Made by a program: the position numbers and the translations under genes. A DNA stretch of 64,000 nucleotides from G963667145 sp963676515 [NCBI: Candidatus Cloacimonadota bacterium] (GTDB taxonomy: Bacteria; Cloacimonadota; Cloacimonadia; G963667145), in contig OY781061.1 in the NCBI GenBank assembly GCA_963676515.1, positions 930,001-994,000 of the forward strand, given 5' to 3'. The notes beneath the pieces are model-generated. The model saw only the letters and a list, made by a program, of their open reading frames with translations, made no database searches and was not told where the DNA came from. The first letter of the stretch is position 1; each line of letters starts with the position of its first letter. Positions 23,418 through 34,073 of the stretch are shown piece after piece.

Positions 23418-24514
23418 AAAATATTTTTTGGTCTGTGGGTGAGAAATCTGGAGATGTCCACGCGAGCTTTGTACTCAAGAAGCTCAAGGATCATCATAAC
23501 TTTGGACTGGGCGGCATCAATATGGAGCTTGCGGGTTGTGAGTTGATGAAAAATTGCGACTCACTGTCTGTGATGGGGCTTGTAGATGTGCTGAAGAAGT
23601 TGTTCACTTTTTGGAAGTTAAAGCGAAAGATATATTTGACTCTCAAATATGACAGACCAGATTTGGTGGTGCTGGTAGATTTCCCTGGCTTGAATATGAT
23701 TTTGGCGAAATACGCCCACAAATTGAAAATACCGGTAGTTTACTATATCTGCCCGAAATTCTGGGCGTGGAAACAGGGAAGACTGAAAAGGATAAAGAAA
23801 TATGTCGATGTGGTGGCTTCTATTTTCCCTTTTGAGCACCAGAGATTGCAAGAAAAAGGAATCCGCTCGGTGTATGTGGGTAATCCCGTGGTGGAGCAAC
23901 TGACACCGACTCTTAGCGAGCAAGATTTTAGGAAAAAATTCCACTTGGCGAAAAGTAGAAAGGTGATCGGGATGTTCCCTGGTAGTCGCAACTCTGAGGT
24001 CAAGAGGCTCTTGCCTGTGTTCAAGAAAATTTGCAAGGCGTACGATAACTTTGAGTTTGTCATCGCGGTGAGCGACACGGTAGATTCTGGGTTTTTTCGG
24101 AATATAGAGAACGCAGTGTTGGCACGCGGGAACAATTACGATGTGCTCCACTATTGCGATTTTTTGATCGTGAAATCGGGGACGACCACGCTGGAGGCGG
24201 CTCTGTGCAATACGCCTTTTATTATCGTCTATATAGCGGATGCTCTGATGTATGCTCTTGCCAAGAAGTTCGTCAAGCTAGATTTTGTCGGCTTGCCCAA
24301 CATCATCATGAATAAGCAAGTAGTGCCTGAGTTTTTGCAAAAAGAAGTCAACTTCCAAACTCTCTCTCAGAGTATAGATTATTACCTGAGCGAAGGAGAG
24401 CATCATCAGAAGTTGAAAGAGGATATCGACTCTATTCGAAAAAATATTGGGAATAAATCGGCTTCCGAAGAGGTGTCGAAATTAATAAGACTTGTCTTGG
24501 AGAAATCAAAATGA
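23414..24514 (+). CDS. lpxB: lipid-A-disaccharide synthase
   Basis: Peripheral membrane glycosyltransferase joining UDP-2,3-diacylglucosamine and lipid X. 366 residues (near the usual 380) with VGEKSGDVHASFVLKKL, VLVDFPGLNMILAKYAHKL, YYICPKFWAWKQGRLKRIK, IGMFPGSRNSEVKRLLP and VKSGTTTLEAALCNTPFI. It is direct evidence for an LPS outer membrane. The other lpx genes are not in this window. ATGA overlaps on both sides. Confidence 0.95.
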   Translation: MKNIFWSVGEKSGDVHASFVLKKLKDHHNFGLGGINMELAGCELMKNCDSLSVMGLVDVLKKLFTFWKLKRKIYLTLKYDRPDLVVLVDFPGLNMILAKYAHKLKIPVVYYICPKFWAWKQGRLKRIKKYVDVVASIFPFEHQRLQEKGIRSVYVGNPVVEQLTPTLSEQDFRKKFHLAKSRKVIGMFPGSRNSEVKRLLPVFKKICKAYDNFEFVIAVSDTVDSGFFRNIENAVLARGNNYDVLHYCDFLIVKSGTTTLEAALCNTPFIIVYIADALMYALAKKFVKLDFVGLPNIIMNKQVVPEFLQKEVNFQTLSQSIDYYLSEGEHHQKLKEDIDSIRKNIGNKSASEEVSKLIRLVLEKSK

Positions 24515-25776
24515 AGATAGAAAAAGTGGTGGCTGGCGGATATGGCTTGGCTCATGAAGATGGTAAGACTTACTTCGTAAGAGGAGCAGTGCCCGGCGAT
24601 GATGTGCTGGTGAAGGTGGTGCACAAGCGGTCGGGTGTGTTTATCGCTCATGTGGAGAGTTTTGTGCAGATGGCACCCGAAAGGGGCGAGGGCTGTGGTT
24701 ATGGCGAGTGTGGTGGCTGTATCTGGAGTGGTATCGACTATCCGACCCAGTTGCGGTACAAAAGGGACATCTTGCAAGAGGTTTTTGGTTGTGAAGTGCC
24801 GATTTTGGCGTCCGAGCCACATTTGCATTATCGGAATAAGATTGTGCTGCCTGTGGATGCACAAGGGCGATTGGGGATTTACAAGCCTCGTACTCACGAT
24901 GTGCAAGAGGTGCAAGGTTGTTTTTTGCATCCTGTGATTTTTGACCAAGTGCAAACGCTCCTGAGAGAGTATTTGCAGAAGTCGAAACTGCAACCGTACG
25001 ACCAAAAAACGGGCAAAGGCAGTTTGCGTTATCTGGGGATACGGCTTTCTTCGCAAGATGAGATTGTGCTGGTTTTGGTGACTAAACTTAAGAAATTGCC
25101 TTTTTCCAAAGTGCTGGTGCGAGAGGCTCAAAAAGTTTTGCCAAATTTGGTGGGCATAGTGCAAAACATCAACACAAGCGATGGCAATAAGATTTTTGGA
25201 GAAGAGCAGAAGCTAATCTGGGGAAAAGATTGGGTCGAGGAGCAGATTGGCGATTTTCGTTATCGCTGTACTTATTTTTCTTTTTTTCAGATTAACAGAT
25301 TTCAGGTGAAGAATCTTTACGACAAAATAGCTGCTGAGGTAGCAGATGGCGATGTAGTGCTGGATGCGTACAGTGGCGTGAGTAGCATCGGCATCTATAT
25401 CAGCTCTAAGGCAAAAGAGGTCTGGTGCATAGAGGAAAATGCACAGGCGGTGGAAAATGCAAAGACAAATCTGGAGCTAAACGAAGTGGACAATGTGCAT
25501 TTGGTGTGTGGCAAAGTGGAGAGTAAATTTGCCGATATTCCCAAAGTGGACACGGTGATTTTTGATCCGCCTAGAGTCGGATTGGATCGGAAGCTCATAG
25601 AGGCTGTGGTGAGTGCAAGCGTGCCGAAGATTGTCTATGTTAGCTGCAATCCTGCCACGCAAAAGCGAGATTTGGATTTGCTGATAGCGGGCGGTTACAC
25701 TTTGCAAAGTTTGCAAGGTGTGGATATGTTTCCTTGCACCGCACACATAGAGAGCGTTGCGGTTTTGACGAAATAA
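24511..25776 (+). CDS. 23S rRNA (uracil-5-)-methyltransferase, RlmD/RumA family
   Basis: SAM-dependent m5U methyltransferase. 421 residues: a short TRAM-like N-terminus (GGYGLAHEDGKTYFVRGAVP GDDV region), a [4Fe-4S] cysteine cluster (CGYGECGGC plus a later Cys), LDAYSGVSSIGIYISSKA (SAM site), and FDPPRVGLDRKL with VSCNPATQKRDL, where the Cys is the nucleophile. Rumors of tRNA (TrmFO-independent TrmA) specificity cannot be excluded from sequence, since RlmC, RlmD, RlmCD and TrmA share these motifs. Overlaps lpxB. Confidence 0.9.
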   Translation: MKIEKVVAGGYGLAHEDGKTYFVRGAVPGDDVLVKVVHKRSGVFIAHVESFVQMAPERGEGCGYGECGGCIWSGIDYPTQLRYKRDILQEVFGCEVPILASEPHLHYRNKIVLPVDAQGRLGIYKPRTHDVQEVQGCFLHPVIFDQVQTLLREYLQKSKLQPYDQKTGKGSLRYLGIRLSSQDEIVLVLVTKLKKLPFSKVLVREAQKVLPNLVGIVQNINTSDGNKIFGEEQKLIWGKDWVEEQIGDFRYRCTYFSFFQINRFQVKNLYDKIAAEVADGDVVLDAYSGVSSIGIYISSKAKEVWCIEENAQAVENAKTNLELNEVDNVHLVCGKVESKFADIPKVDTVIFDPPRVGLDRKLIEAVVSASVPKIVYVSCNPATQKRDLDLLIAGGYTLQSLQGVDMFPCTAHIESVAVLTK

Positions 25777-25802
25777 AAATTTGATATTTATGAGGTTATG
25801 AA

Positions 25803-27032
25803 ATGGGAGTTTTTGAAACTTTAAAAGAACGAGGGTTTTACAAGCAGTGCACAGATGAGGAAAAAGTTGGAGAGCTTTTGAATAATGGCAAAGCTACGAT
25901 TTATGTGGGCGTAGATCCCACGGGCGAATCTTTGCATATTGGGCATATCGTGCCTTTTTTCGCTTTTCATCATTTGCAGCAGGCAGGACACAATGTAATC
26001 GCTCTGCTGGGTGGTGGCACAGCGATGATCGGAGACCCTTCGGGCAAGACGGATATGCGGAAGATGCTGACCAAAGAGCAGATAGCGGTGAACTCGCAGA
26101 AGATAGCTGCTCAGCTGGGGAAAGTTGTCGATTTGTCCAAAGACACTGCCCGAGTGCTGAACAACAAAGATTGGCTCTTGAACTTGAATTACATAGATTT
26201 TTTACGCGACATCGGCAGACACTTTTCCGTGAATAAGATGCTGAGCTTCGAGGCTTACAAACAAAGGCTGGAGCGAGGTTTATCTTTTATCGAGTTCAAC
26301 TACCAACTTTTGCAATCTTACGACTTTATGGTGCTTTGTCGCGACCACGGATGCACGATGCAGATGGGCGGAGACGACCAGTGGGGCAATATCGTGGCTG
26401 GTGTGGACCTGACCAGAAGAGTGCTAGGCAAAGAAACTTATGGGCTGACTTTCCCGTTAATCACCAGAGCGGATGGCAAGAAGATGGGCAAGAGCGAGAA
26501 AGGTGCTGTGTTTTTGGATGAGAACCTCTTTTCGCCTTATGACTATTTCCAATATTGGCGAAATGTCCCCGACGAAGACGCTTTGCGTTTCCTGAAGATG
26601 TTTACTTTCTTGGAGATGGAGGAGATAAAGCAGTACGAAGGATTACAGGGACAAGAGCTAAACCAGGTCAAGCAAAGGCTGGCGTATGAGCAGACCAAGA
26701 TTATCCACGGTGAAGAGGCTGCAGCGAGTGCTTTGGCTGCGGCGAAATCGATGTTTAGTGCTGGAGCGGAGCTCGATCTGGAAGGGATGCCATCTTTAAC
26801 GATAAGAGCTAAGGAGATAAAGCAAGGTCTTAGCTTGGTGGATTTGTATGAGAGGACAGATTTGTGCAAATCCAAATCGGATGCTCGTCGCCTGATCAAG
26901 CAGGGCGGAGCCAGAGTGAACGGAGAGCAGATAAGAGGCGTAGAGACGGCGGTCAAAAAAGAGATGGTGGAAGATGGAAAGATTATCTTGAAAGCTGGGA
27001 AAAAAAGATATTTTTTGGTGAAAGTAGTTTGA
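25803..27032 (+). CDS. tyrS: tyrosyl-tRNA synthetase
   Basis: Class I synthetase charging tRNA-Tyr. 409 residues with SLHIGHIVPFFAFHHLQ (HIGH), MQMGGDDQWGNIVAG for tyrosine and tRNA binding, KKMGKSEKGAVFLDE (KMSKS-type loop, here KMGKS) and a C-terminal S4 RNA-binding domain (CKSKSDARRLIKQGGARVNG). Last gene of the rightward run; ends TGA. Confidence 0.96.
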   Translation: MGVFETLKERGFYKQCTDEEKVGELLNNGKATIYVGVDPTGESLHIGHIVPFFAFHHLQQAGHNVIALLGGGTAMIGDPSGKTDMRKMLTKEQIAVNSQKIAAQLGKVVDLSKDTARVLNNKDWLLNLNYIDFLRDIGRHFSVNKMLSFEAYKQRLERGLSFIEFNYQLLQSYDFMVLCRDHGCTMQMGGDDQWGNIVAGVDLTRRVLGKETYGLTFPLITRADGKKMGKSEKGAVFLDENLFSPYDYFQYWRNVPDEDALRFLKMFTFLEMEEIKQYEGLQGQELNQVKQRLAYEQTKIIHGEEAAASALAAAKSMFSAGAELDLEGMPSLTIRAKEIKQGLSLVDLYERTDLCKSKSDARRLIKQGGARVNGEQIRGVETAVKKEMVEDGKIILKAGKKRYFLVKVV

Positions 27033-27189
27033 TGCGAAGCAAAAAAAATGCGGAGTTGATTTTTAGGAAATATTGATAAAATAGAGCAATTTTTGGAATT
27101 TTCTTTTTTAAAGGTTGTTTGACGCTTGCAAATTATTAAATGCGAGGAAAGAGCAGTAAAAAAGCTTCTAACATAAATTCCCCCTTTTT

Positions 27190-29171
<1,982 letters not shown>

Positions 29172-29193
29172 GTAATCAAAGGAAGTAGATAAG

Positions 29194-31659
29194 ATGTTTG
29201 ATGAAAGTTCTAGAATAGTAAGTATAGAAATAGAAGATCAGCTCAAGAAGTCCTATATGGAGTACTCTATGAGCGTGATCGTTGCCAGAGCTTTGCCAGA
29301 TGTGCGAGATGGACTCAAGCCGTCGCAAAGGCGTATCCTATATGCGATGGAGCAGTTGAACTTGCGTCCTGGGGGAGGATTCCGGAAGTGTGCCAAGATC
29401 GCAGGTGACACCTCGGGTAACTTTCACCCGCATGGTGAGCAGGTGGTGTATCCTACCTTGGTGCGGATGGCACAGCCGTGGAATATGCGGTACATGCTGG
29501 TAAAAGGGCAAGGTAACTTTGGTTCGATAGACGGCGACCCGCCAGCGGCTATGCGGTATACGGAGGCGAAACTACAAAAGACTTCTGTGGAGCTGGTGAA
29601 TGAGCTGGGCGAAGATACTGTAGATTTTAAATTAAACTACGATGAGACCCAGAAAGAGCCAGAAGTTTTTCCTACTAAAATCCCCAACCTTTTGGTAAAT
29701 GGAAGCTCGGGTATCGCTGTGGGTATGGCTACCTCTATGGCTCCGCACAATATGAACGAAATCTGTGATGCTGTCGTGGCGATGGTGGACGATCCTGAAA
29801 TTGATGCAAAAGGATTGCGAAAATATATCAAAGGTCCTGATTTCCCTACTGGCGGTGAGATAGCTGGTACAGAGGGGATAGACAATTATTTTGCTACTGG
29901 GCGTGGCAAGATAAGGCTCAAAGGTAAAGCTTTTATCGAGAACAAGTCTAACAATGTTCAGCTGATTATCATCCACGAGATTCCTTACCAACTGAATAAG
30001 ACTCTGCTCATAGAGAAGATAGCCAATCTTGTGAAAGAGAAAAGAATCGAAGATATCTCTGATGTGCGAGACGAAAGTGGTCGCCAAGGTATGCGACTGG
30101 TGGTGAAGGTCAAAAAAGGATTTAATGCGGAAGTTGTTTTAAATAAATTATACAAATATACACAGCTACAGCAAACTTTTAGCGTAATCAACTTGGCACT
30201 GGTAAATGGCGAGCCGAAAGTGCTGAGTATGCCAGAGCTGGTGCAAAATTTCATCGACTTCCGTCACGGCGTGGTGGAACGCAGGACTCAGTACAGACTG
30301 AAAAACGCCAAGCATAAGCTCCACCTTTTGGAAGGCTATCGGATCGCTCTGGACAACATCGACGAGGTTATCTCCACGATCAGGGCTTCTGCAAATAACG
30401 CTGAGGCGCAACAACAACTGGAGAGTAAATTTGCTCTGAGTGCTATCCAAGCGAAAGCTATTTTGGAAATGCGTCTGCAAAGACTTACAGGATTGGAACG
30501 AGACAAGATAGAGTCCGATTATCAAGCGACTTTGGCGTTGGTAAAAGAGCTGGAAGGCATCTTGAACGATAAAATTCTCAGGATGAGCATCATCAAAGAA
30601 GAAACTCTCGAGATAAAGAAGAAGTTCGGAGATGAGCGTCGCACCATTCTCGGTAAAGATACATCCGAGATGCAGATAGAAGATCTGATAGCCAAAGAAG
30701 ATATGGTGGTGACGATTTCCAACGACGGCTACATCAAGAGAATTCCTGTGGACACTTATCGCACTCAGAATAGAGGCGGTAGAGGTTTGTCTGGCTCGAC
30801 TCTCAAAGACGACGATTTTATCAAAAATATTTTTGTCGCTTCCACGCATGATTATATTCTATTTTTCTCCAACTTTGGGAAATGCTACTGGCAAAAAGTT
30901 TACGACTTGCCACAAGGCAGTAGAATAGCCAAGGGCAGACCAGTGGTGAATTTGTTGCCTTTGCAGACTGGCGAAAAAGTGCAGGCTTTCTTGAGCGTGT
31001 CGCAATTCTCCGAGAGCCAAAACATCGTGATGGCTACCAAAAATGGCATCGTGAAAAAATCGAAATTGAGCGATTTCTCTAAACCGAGAGCCAACGGGAT
31101 AATCTCGATTAACCTTGGTCAAGGCGATAGGTTGATAGATGTTTCTATTTCCGAGGGAGATAATGACATCCTCTTGGCGACTGTGAACGGCTATGCCAAC
31201 AGATTTAACGAGCAAGAAGTACGGACTGTGGGACGGAACTCCAAGGGTGTCCGCGGTATTACTCTGCGAGATACGGACGAAGTCGTGGCAATGATTATCC
31301 TCAAGCGGGAAAATGTGACCCTTTTGGCTGTAAGTGAAAATGGTTATGGCAAAAGAACAAGTGCCGAAGATTACAAGACGACCAAAAGAGGCTCGAAAGG
31401 TTACATCACGCTGAAAACTAGCAAAAGAAATGGAAAGCTGGTCAAGCTGCTAGAGGTGCTGGACGAAGATAACATCATCATCGTGACTAAGAACGGGATC
31501 ATCAACAGGCAGTCGGTGAAGAAGATTTCCATCTTTTGTAAGAATACCCAAGGCGTTCGGTTGATTACTCTGCAAAAGGAAGATTTTGTTTATGACATCA
31601 CGAAGATAGTCCAAGAGGAAGAACACGAGGCTGAGATAGAACAGGAAAAGCTTTTTTAG
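29194..31659 (+). CDS. gyrA: DNA gyrase subunit A
   Basis: Breakage-reunion subunit, 821 residues. Catalytic Tyr122 in PPAAMRYTEAKL. The DNA gate segment reads NFHPHGEQVVYPTLVRMAQ: residues 82, 83 and 87 (same numbering as E. coli) are Glu, Gln and Pro instead of Asp, Ser and Asp. The C-terminal wrapping domain begins with a GyrA-box-like QNRGGRG (about residue 528) and shows pinwheel repeats (ATKNGIVKK, SENGYGKRT, TKNGIINR), which argues for gyrase rather than ParC. Cotranscribed with gyrB. Confidence 0.95.
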   Translation: MFDESSRIVSIEIEDQLKKSYMEYSMSVIVARALPDVRDGLKPSQRRILYAMEQLNLRPGGGFRKCAKIAGDTSGNFHPHGEQVVYPTLVRMAQPWNMRYMLVKGQGNFGSIDGDPPAAMRYTEAKLQKTSVELVNELGEDTVDFKLNYDETQKEPEVFPTKIPNLLVNGSSGIAVGMATSMAPHNMNEICDAVVAMVDDPEIDAKGLRKYIKGPDFPTGGEIAGTEGIDNYFATGRGKIRLKGKAFIENKSNNVQLIIIHEIPYQLNKTLLIEKIANLVKEKRIEDISDVRDESGRQGMRLVVKVKKGFNAEVVLNKLYKYTQLQQTFSVINLALVNGEPKVLSMPELVQNFIDFRHGVVERRTQYRLKNAKHKLHLLEGYRIALDNIDEVISTIRASANNAEAQQQLESKFALSAIQAKAILEMRLQRLTGLERDKIESDYQATLALVKELEGILNDKILRMSIIKEETLEIKKKFGDERRTILGKDTSEMQIEDLIAKEDMVVTISNDGYIKRIPVDTYRTQNRGGRGLSGSTLKDDDFIKNIFVASTHDYILFFSNFGKCYWQKVYDLPQGSRIAKGRPVVNLLPLQTGEKVQAFLSVSQFSESQNIVMATKNGIVKKSKLSDFSKPRANGIISINLGQGDRLIDVSISEGDNDILLATVNGYANRFNEQEVRTVGRNSKGVRGITLRDTDEVVAMIILKRENVTLLAVSENGYGKRTSAEDYKTTKRGSKGYITLKTSKRNGKLVKLLEVLDEDNIIIVTKNGIINRQSVKKISIFCKNTQGVRLITLQKEDFVYDITKIVQEEEHEAEIEQEKLF

Positions 31660-31671
31660 AAAAAATAGCGA

Positions 31672-32253
31672 ATGAAACATATTCTGAAAGGTGAGTTGAC
31701 CAGAAGCGTTAAGATTAAACGCTCTGAGTTTATAGCTCACCTTTTTTGTGTGGAGTCGGCAGAGGAAGTGAAGCGAAGAGTCAGGGAAGTGGTACGAGAG
31801 CACAAAAATGCCTCGCACAACTGCTGGGCGTACATCGTGGGAGCAGATGGGGAAGTGTGCCATTGCTCGGACGATGGTGAGCCATCTGGGAGTGCAGGCA
31901 AGCCGATGCTGGGGGCTTTGAGCTCACGAGACCTCACTAACGCCTGTGTGGTGGTTAGCAGGTACTTTGGTGGCGTGAAACTGGGCATCCCAGGCTTGAT
32001 AGAGGCATACTCTGCCGTGGTAGGCGATGCTGTGGACGAAGTGGGCATCGAGCCCTTGATACACAAGGTCACCTACTTTTTGGAGATGTGCTATAGCAAA
32101 TTGGACAGTCTGAGCCACAAGCTCAGCTCTCTGGGTTTGGAGCTAAGTGAGCTAGTCTATAGCCAGAGTGTGCAGGGGAAAGTCGTAGTGCCAGAATCGG
32201 TAGAGGATGAGTTTTTGGCTGTTTTGGCTGAGATGAGGGTAGAGTCTTCGTAG
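31672..32253 (+). CDS. YigZ/IMPACT family protein
   Basis: 193 residues. The N-terminal Impact domain (about 15-115) has IKRSEFIAHLFCVESAEEV, ASHNCWAYIVG, SDDGEPSGSAGKPMLGAL and VVVSRYFGGVKLGIPGLIEA, near-perfect for the family. The C-terminal ferredoxin-like DUF1949 part follows. Its bacterial role is unknown; eukaryotic IMPACT modulates GCN1/GCN2 translation control. It follows gyrA by 12 bp and may ride on that transcript. Confidence 0.92.
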   Translation: MKHILKGELTRSVKIKRSEFIAHLFCVESAEEVKRRVREVVREHKNASHNCWAYIVGADGEVCHCSDDGEPSGSAGKPMLGALSSRDLTNACVVVSRYFGGVKLGIPGLIEAYSAVVGDAVDEVGIEPLIHKVTYFLEMCYSKLDSLSHKLSSLGLELSELVYSQSVQGKVVVPESVEDEFLAVLAEMRVESS

Positions 32254-32263
32254 AGTAGGAGGA

Positions 32264-32311
32264 GGTCTTCACAGCAAGGAACAAAGATTTTTGATCCTTA
32301 CTGCGAAGACC
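32264..32311. repeat. REP-like palindrome 1 (between yigZ and RAYT)
   Basis: GGTCTTC-A-CAG-C-AAGGA on the left and TCCTT-A-CTG-C-GAAGACC on the right form a long imperfect hairpin with an ACAAAGATTTTTGA-type loop. It sits tail-to-tail between yigZ and the RAYT gene and overlaps the last codons and stop of RAYT (32298-32300), so it could serve as a bidirectional terminator as well as a REP unit. Confidence 0.75.
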
Positions 32312-32828
32312 AGCTTAGAGGGTTGTTTCGGATATATCTGCGGATATTATAAAACGCCCTATCGTCGCGGATGATTTCATCGTAGAAAGATTTTTGCCAT
32401 TGGAAGTGGTCGTTGCCTTGTTTGTGGAAGTATTTGGTGACGCCGATCTTGAAGCCTCGGACGATGGAGGAGAGAGATTTGGAGAGCTGGGTTTGCCAGG
32501 GGAGGTCTCGTTGGGAACAAAAATCTTTGTTCCTTACGAGAGATGAGTTTTTGTTCCTTGCGAGATCATTGCGGATGATGATTATCCCGTGGATGTGGTC
32601 GGGCATGATTGCGTATGCGTCCAAGATTGCGTTGGGGAAGTGCTGGGGGATTTCTAGCCAGCATTTTTCGGCAAACTTGCCATATTGGCTTAGCTTCATT
32701 TTTCCGTTATTTATTTCGCCGAAGTAGCGGATTCGATTTTTGATGTTGAGCGTTACGAAGTAGTAGCCGTCTTGGGAGTAGTCGTAGTTTTTTAGGCGGA
32801 TTGATTTGCGGTTTGGGAGTGGTTGCAT
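32298..32828 (-). CDS. REP-associated tyrosine transposase (RAYT, Y1-transposase family)
   Basis: HUH-type single-strand transposase thought to mobilise REP palindromes. 176 residues: SIRLKNYDYSQDGYYFVTLN opening, the HUH pair in MPDHIHGIII (H78, H80), SSIVRGFKIGVTKYF, WQKSFYDEIIRDD, and candidate catalytic tyrosines in RAFYNIRRYIRNNPL. Residues about 90-112 (ARNKNSS..RNKDFCSQRDLPW) are the in-frame translation of the REP-like palindrome (32497-32565) and replace the usual short variable linker. REP-like units flank it on both sides. Confidence 0.9.
   Translation of the reverse strand: MQPLPNRKSIRLKNYDYSQDGYYFVTLNIKNRIRYFGEINNGKMKLSQYGKFAEKCWLEIPQHFPNAILDAYAIMPDHIHGIIIIRNDLARNKNSSLVRNKDFCSQRDLPWQTQLSKSLSSIVRGFKIGVTKYFHKQGNDHFQWQKSFYDEIIRDDRAFYNIRRYIRNNPLSWSSQ
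32497..32565. repeat. REP-like palindrome 2 inside the RAYT coding sequence
   Basis: GGTCTCGTTGGGAACAAA..TTTGTTCCTTACGAGA at 32504-32541, followed by the half-unit TTTTTGTTCCTTGCGAGA. It is the same element as those at 32885 and 33936. The insertion keeps the reading frame open. Confidence 0.85.
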
Positions 32829-33084
32829 GGGTTAGGGGGATGGTTTAGTTTGGGTATGCCATGGGAGGTCTTGTTGGTCTCGCTGGTCTCGTTGGGAACA
32901 AAAATTTTTGTTCCTTACGAGACCTTTAGGGGATATATCTTTGTTCCTTCCGAGGCTTTGGAGAGATGCCTGTTGGGAACAAAAATCTTTGTTCCTTCCA
33001 CGATTTTTACGAGATGATTTTTTGTTCCTTGTGCAGGAAGGTTGCCGCGGGTTACAGAGTTTGATATTTAGTAGCTCATTTCCC
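32829..33084. repeat. REP-like cluster upstream of RAYT
   Basis: Contains a 40-bp near-perfect palindrome at 32885-32924 (GGTCTCGTTGGGAACAAAAA then TTTTTGTTCCTTACGAGACC) and further units at about 32975-33000 and 33000-33030, ending with GCAGGAAGGTTGCCGCGGGT. The left flank (GCATGGGTTAGGGGGATGG) and this right flank are shared with the cluster at 33890-34035. An open frame crosses the whole cluster on the minus strand because the element lacks stops in that frame; I do not count it as a gene. Confidence 0.8.
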
Positions 33085-33140
33085 ATTATTTCTTCTCCTT
33101 CTTTCCCAAACCAAAAACTCCTCCCATTCCCTGTCAAACC
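33085..33140 (-). repeat. leader repeat copy D (short)
   Basis: Reading leftward: TTTGACAGGGAATGGGAGGA, then GTTTTTGG, then GGGAAAGAAGGAGAAATAAT. It matches copy A through the TTGACA box and the AAGGAGAAATAA site, but the 3' half is replaced by the REP-like cluster. It points toward the RAYT gene. Confidence 0.6.
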
Positions 33141-33160
33141 CTTTTTCTCACGCCGCATCT

Positions 33161-33856
33161 TCAATAGATTTTATATTCAACGAAAATTTGCCTTTCAACA
33201 ACCAGATTGCCGACATTTATTATCATGTTTGATTTGTCCGAAGAACCTTTGCCGCTAAGACTTTGAAAAGCTTTTTTGTAATTTTGGTCACTTTTGGGAA
33301 TCTCAATATTGCTAATTTGTATTATCGTCTTGTTTTTTTCTGGTAGCTCAGCAAGGATTTTCTCTGCCAGTCGATTGGCTTTTCCCAAACCTTGCAAATA
33401 AGCTTTCTGTGAGTAATCTTCGAGATTACTGCTCTGGTATGTCAAGTCACCCAAAGTAATCTCTTTGTCGGTGAGCAAGATAGGATACAGTTTTTCAAGC
33501 GTTTTCAATTCCCGTATCTTCACATTAACCGTGGTGGAAGCTCTGTATCCATTAAAAACTTGAGAATTGTTTTTCCACAGGAAATCTTTGTTCAAATCCA
33601 CTCTTGATGTTAAAATGTCTTTTCCGTCGATTTTGAAATTTGTCAGAATGTCACTTAGGTTGCTTGACTTGCTCAGCAAACAGTTTTTCGCCTGCTCAAT
33701 ATCTTTGTTAATGCAACTAATCTGAACGACGATGTTGGCGATATCGGGTTTGACCTCCACAGAACCAGAAGTTTTTAGAGTTATGGTTTTGTAGTTATTG
33801 CTTGGATTACAGCCCAATAGGCTGATAAGAATTAAAAAATAAATTATTCGTTTCAT
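33161..33856 (-). CDS. SIMPL-domain (DUF541) lipoprotein
   Basis: 231 residues; ATG at 33856 gives MKRIIYFLILISLLGCN, a lipoprotein signal. A longer upstream frame only translates the REP-like cluster. The mature protein matches the SIMPL fold: TITLKTSGSVEVKPDIANIV, a helix with CINKDIEQAKNCL, KIDGKDILTSRVDLNKDF, FNGYRASTTVNVKIRELKTL and LGKANRLAEKILAEL. SIMPL proteins are periplasmic or outer-membrane-linked with unclear function (Omp28, SIMPL of mammals share the fold). It sits among accessory genes between REP-like clusters. Confidence 0.85.
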   Translation of the reverse strand: MKRIIYFLILISLLGCNPSNNYKTITLKTSGSVEVKPDIANIVVQISCINKDIEQAKNCLLSKSSNLSDILTNFKIDGKDILTSRVDLNKDFLWKNNSQVFNGYRASTTVNVKIRELKTLEKLYPILLTDKEITLGDLTYQSSNLEDYSQKAYLQGLGKANRLAEKILAELPEKNKTIIQISNIEIPKSDQNYKKAFQSLSGKGSSDKSNMIINVGNLVVERQIFVEYKIY

Positions 33857-33889
33857 ATTTTCTCTTTGTTTGGTTTGTGGTTTGGGAGG

Positions 33890-34035
33890 GAGTGCATGCG
33901 TTAGGGGGAGGGGTTTAGTTGGGGTTTTCCATGGGAGGTCTCGTTGGGAACAAAAATCTTTGTTCCTTGCGAGATTTTGAGGAGATGAGTTTTTGTTCCT
34001 TGTGCGGGAAGGTTGCCGCTGGGTATAGAGCTTGA
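33890..34035. repeat. REP-like cluster upstream of the SIMPL gene
   Basis: Same module as 32829-33065: GCGTTAGGGGGAGGGG flank, palindrome GGTCTCGTTGGGAACAAAAA..TTTGTTCCTTGCGAGA (about 33936-33974), half-unit TTTTTGTTCCTTGTGCGGGA and the GGTTGCCGCTGGGTATAGAG end. The cluster separates the SIMPL and DUF4268 genes. Confidence 0.8.
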
Positions 34036-34073
34036 GTTCGCGATTATCAAGGCTATTGTTTAAATGCATTTTT

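Noticed and set aside
23618-24151. Large antisense frames within lpxB, rlmD-like, gyrA and other core genes
   Set aside because: All lie opposite well-supported genes and show no family motifs, signal peptides or ribosome-binding sites.
32832-33164. 110-codon minus-strand frame (RNKDFCSQ repeats) as a protein
   Set aside because: It is the translation of the REP-like cluster, which lacks stops in that frame; no conserved domain or independent evidence of a gene.
32829-34035. CRISPR array from the repeated GGAACAAAG units
   Set aside because: Units are palindromic, unevenly spaced, vary in sequence and lack uniform unique spacers; no cas genes are near.
33857-34069. 71-residue N-terminal extension of the SIMPL protein
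   Set aside because: It consists of REP-like sequence; the lipoprotein signal peptide begins at 33856.
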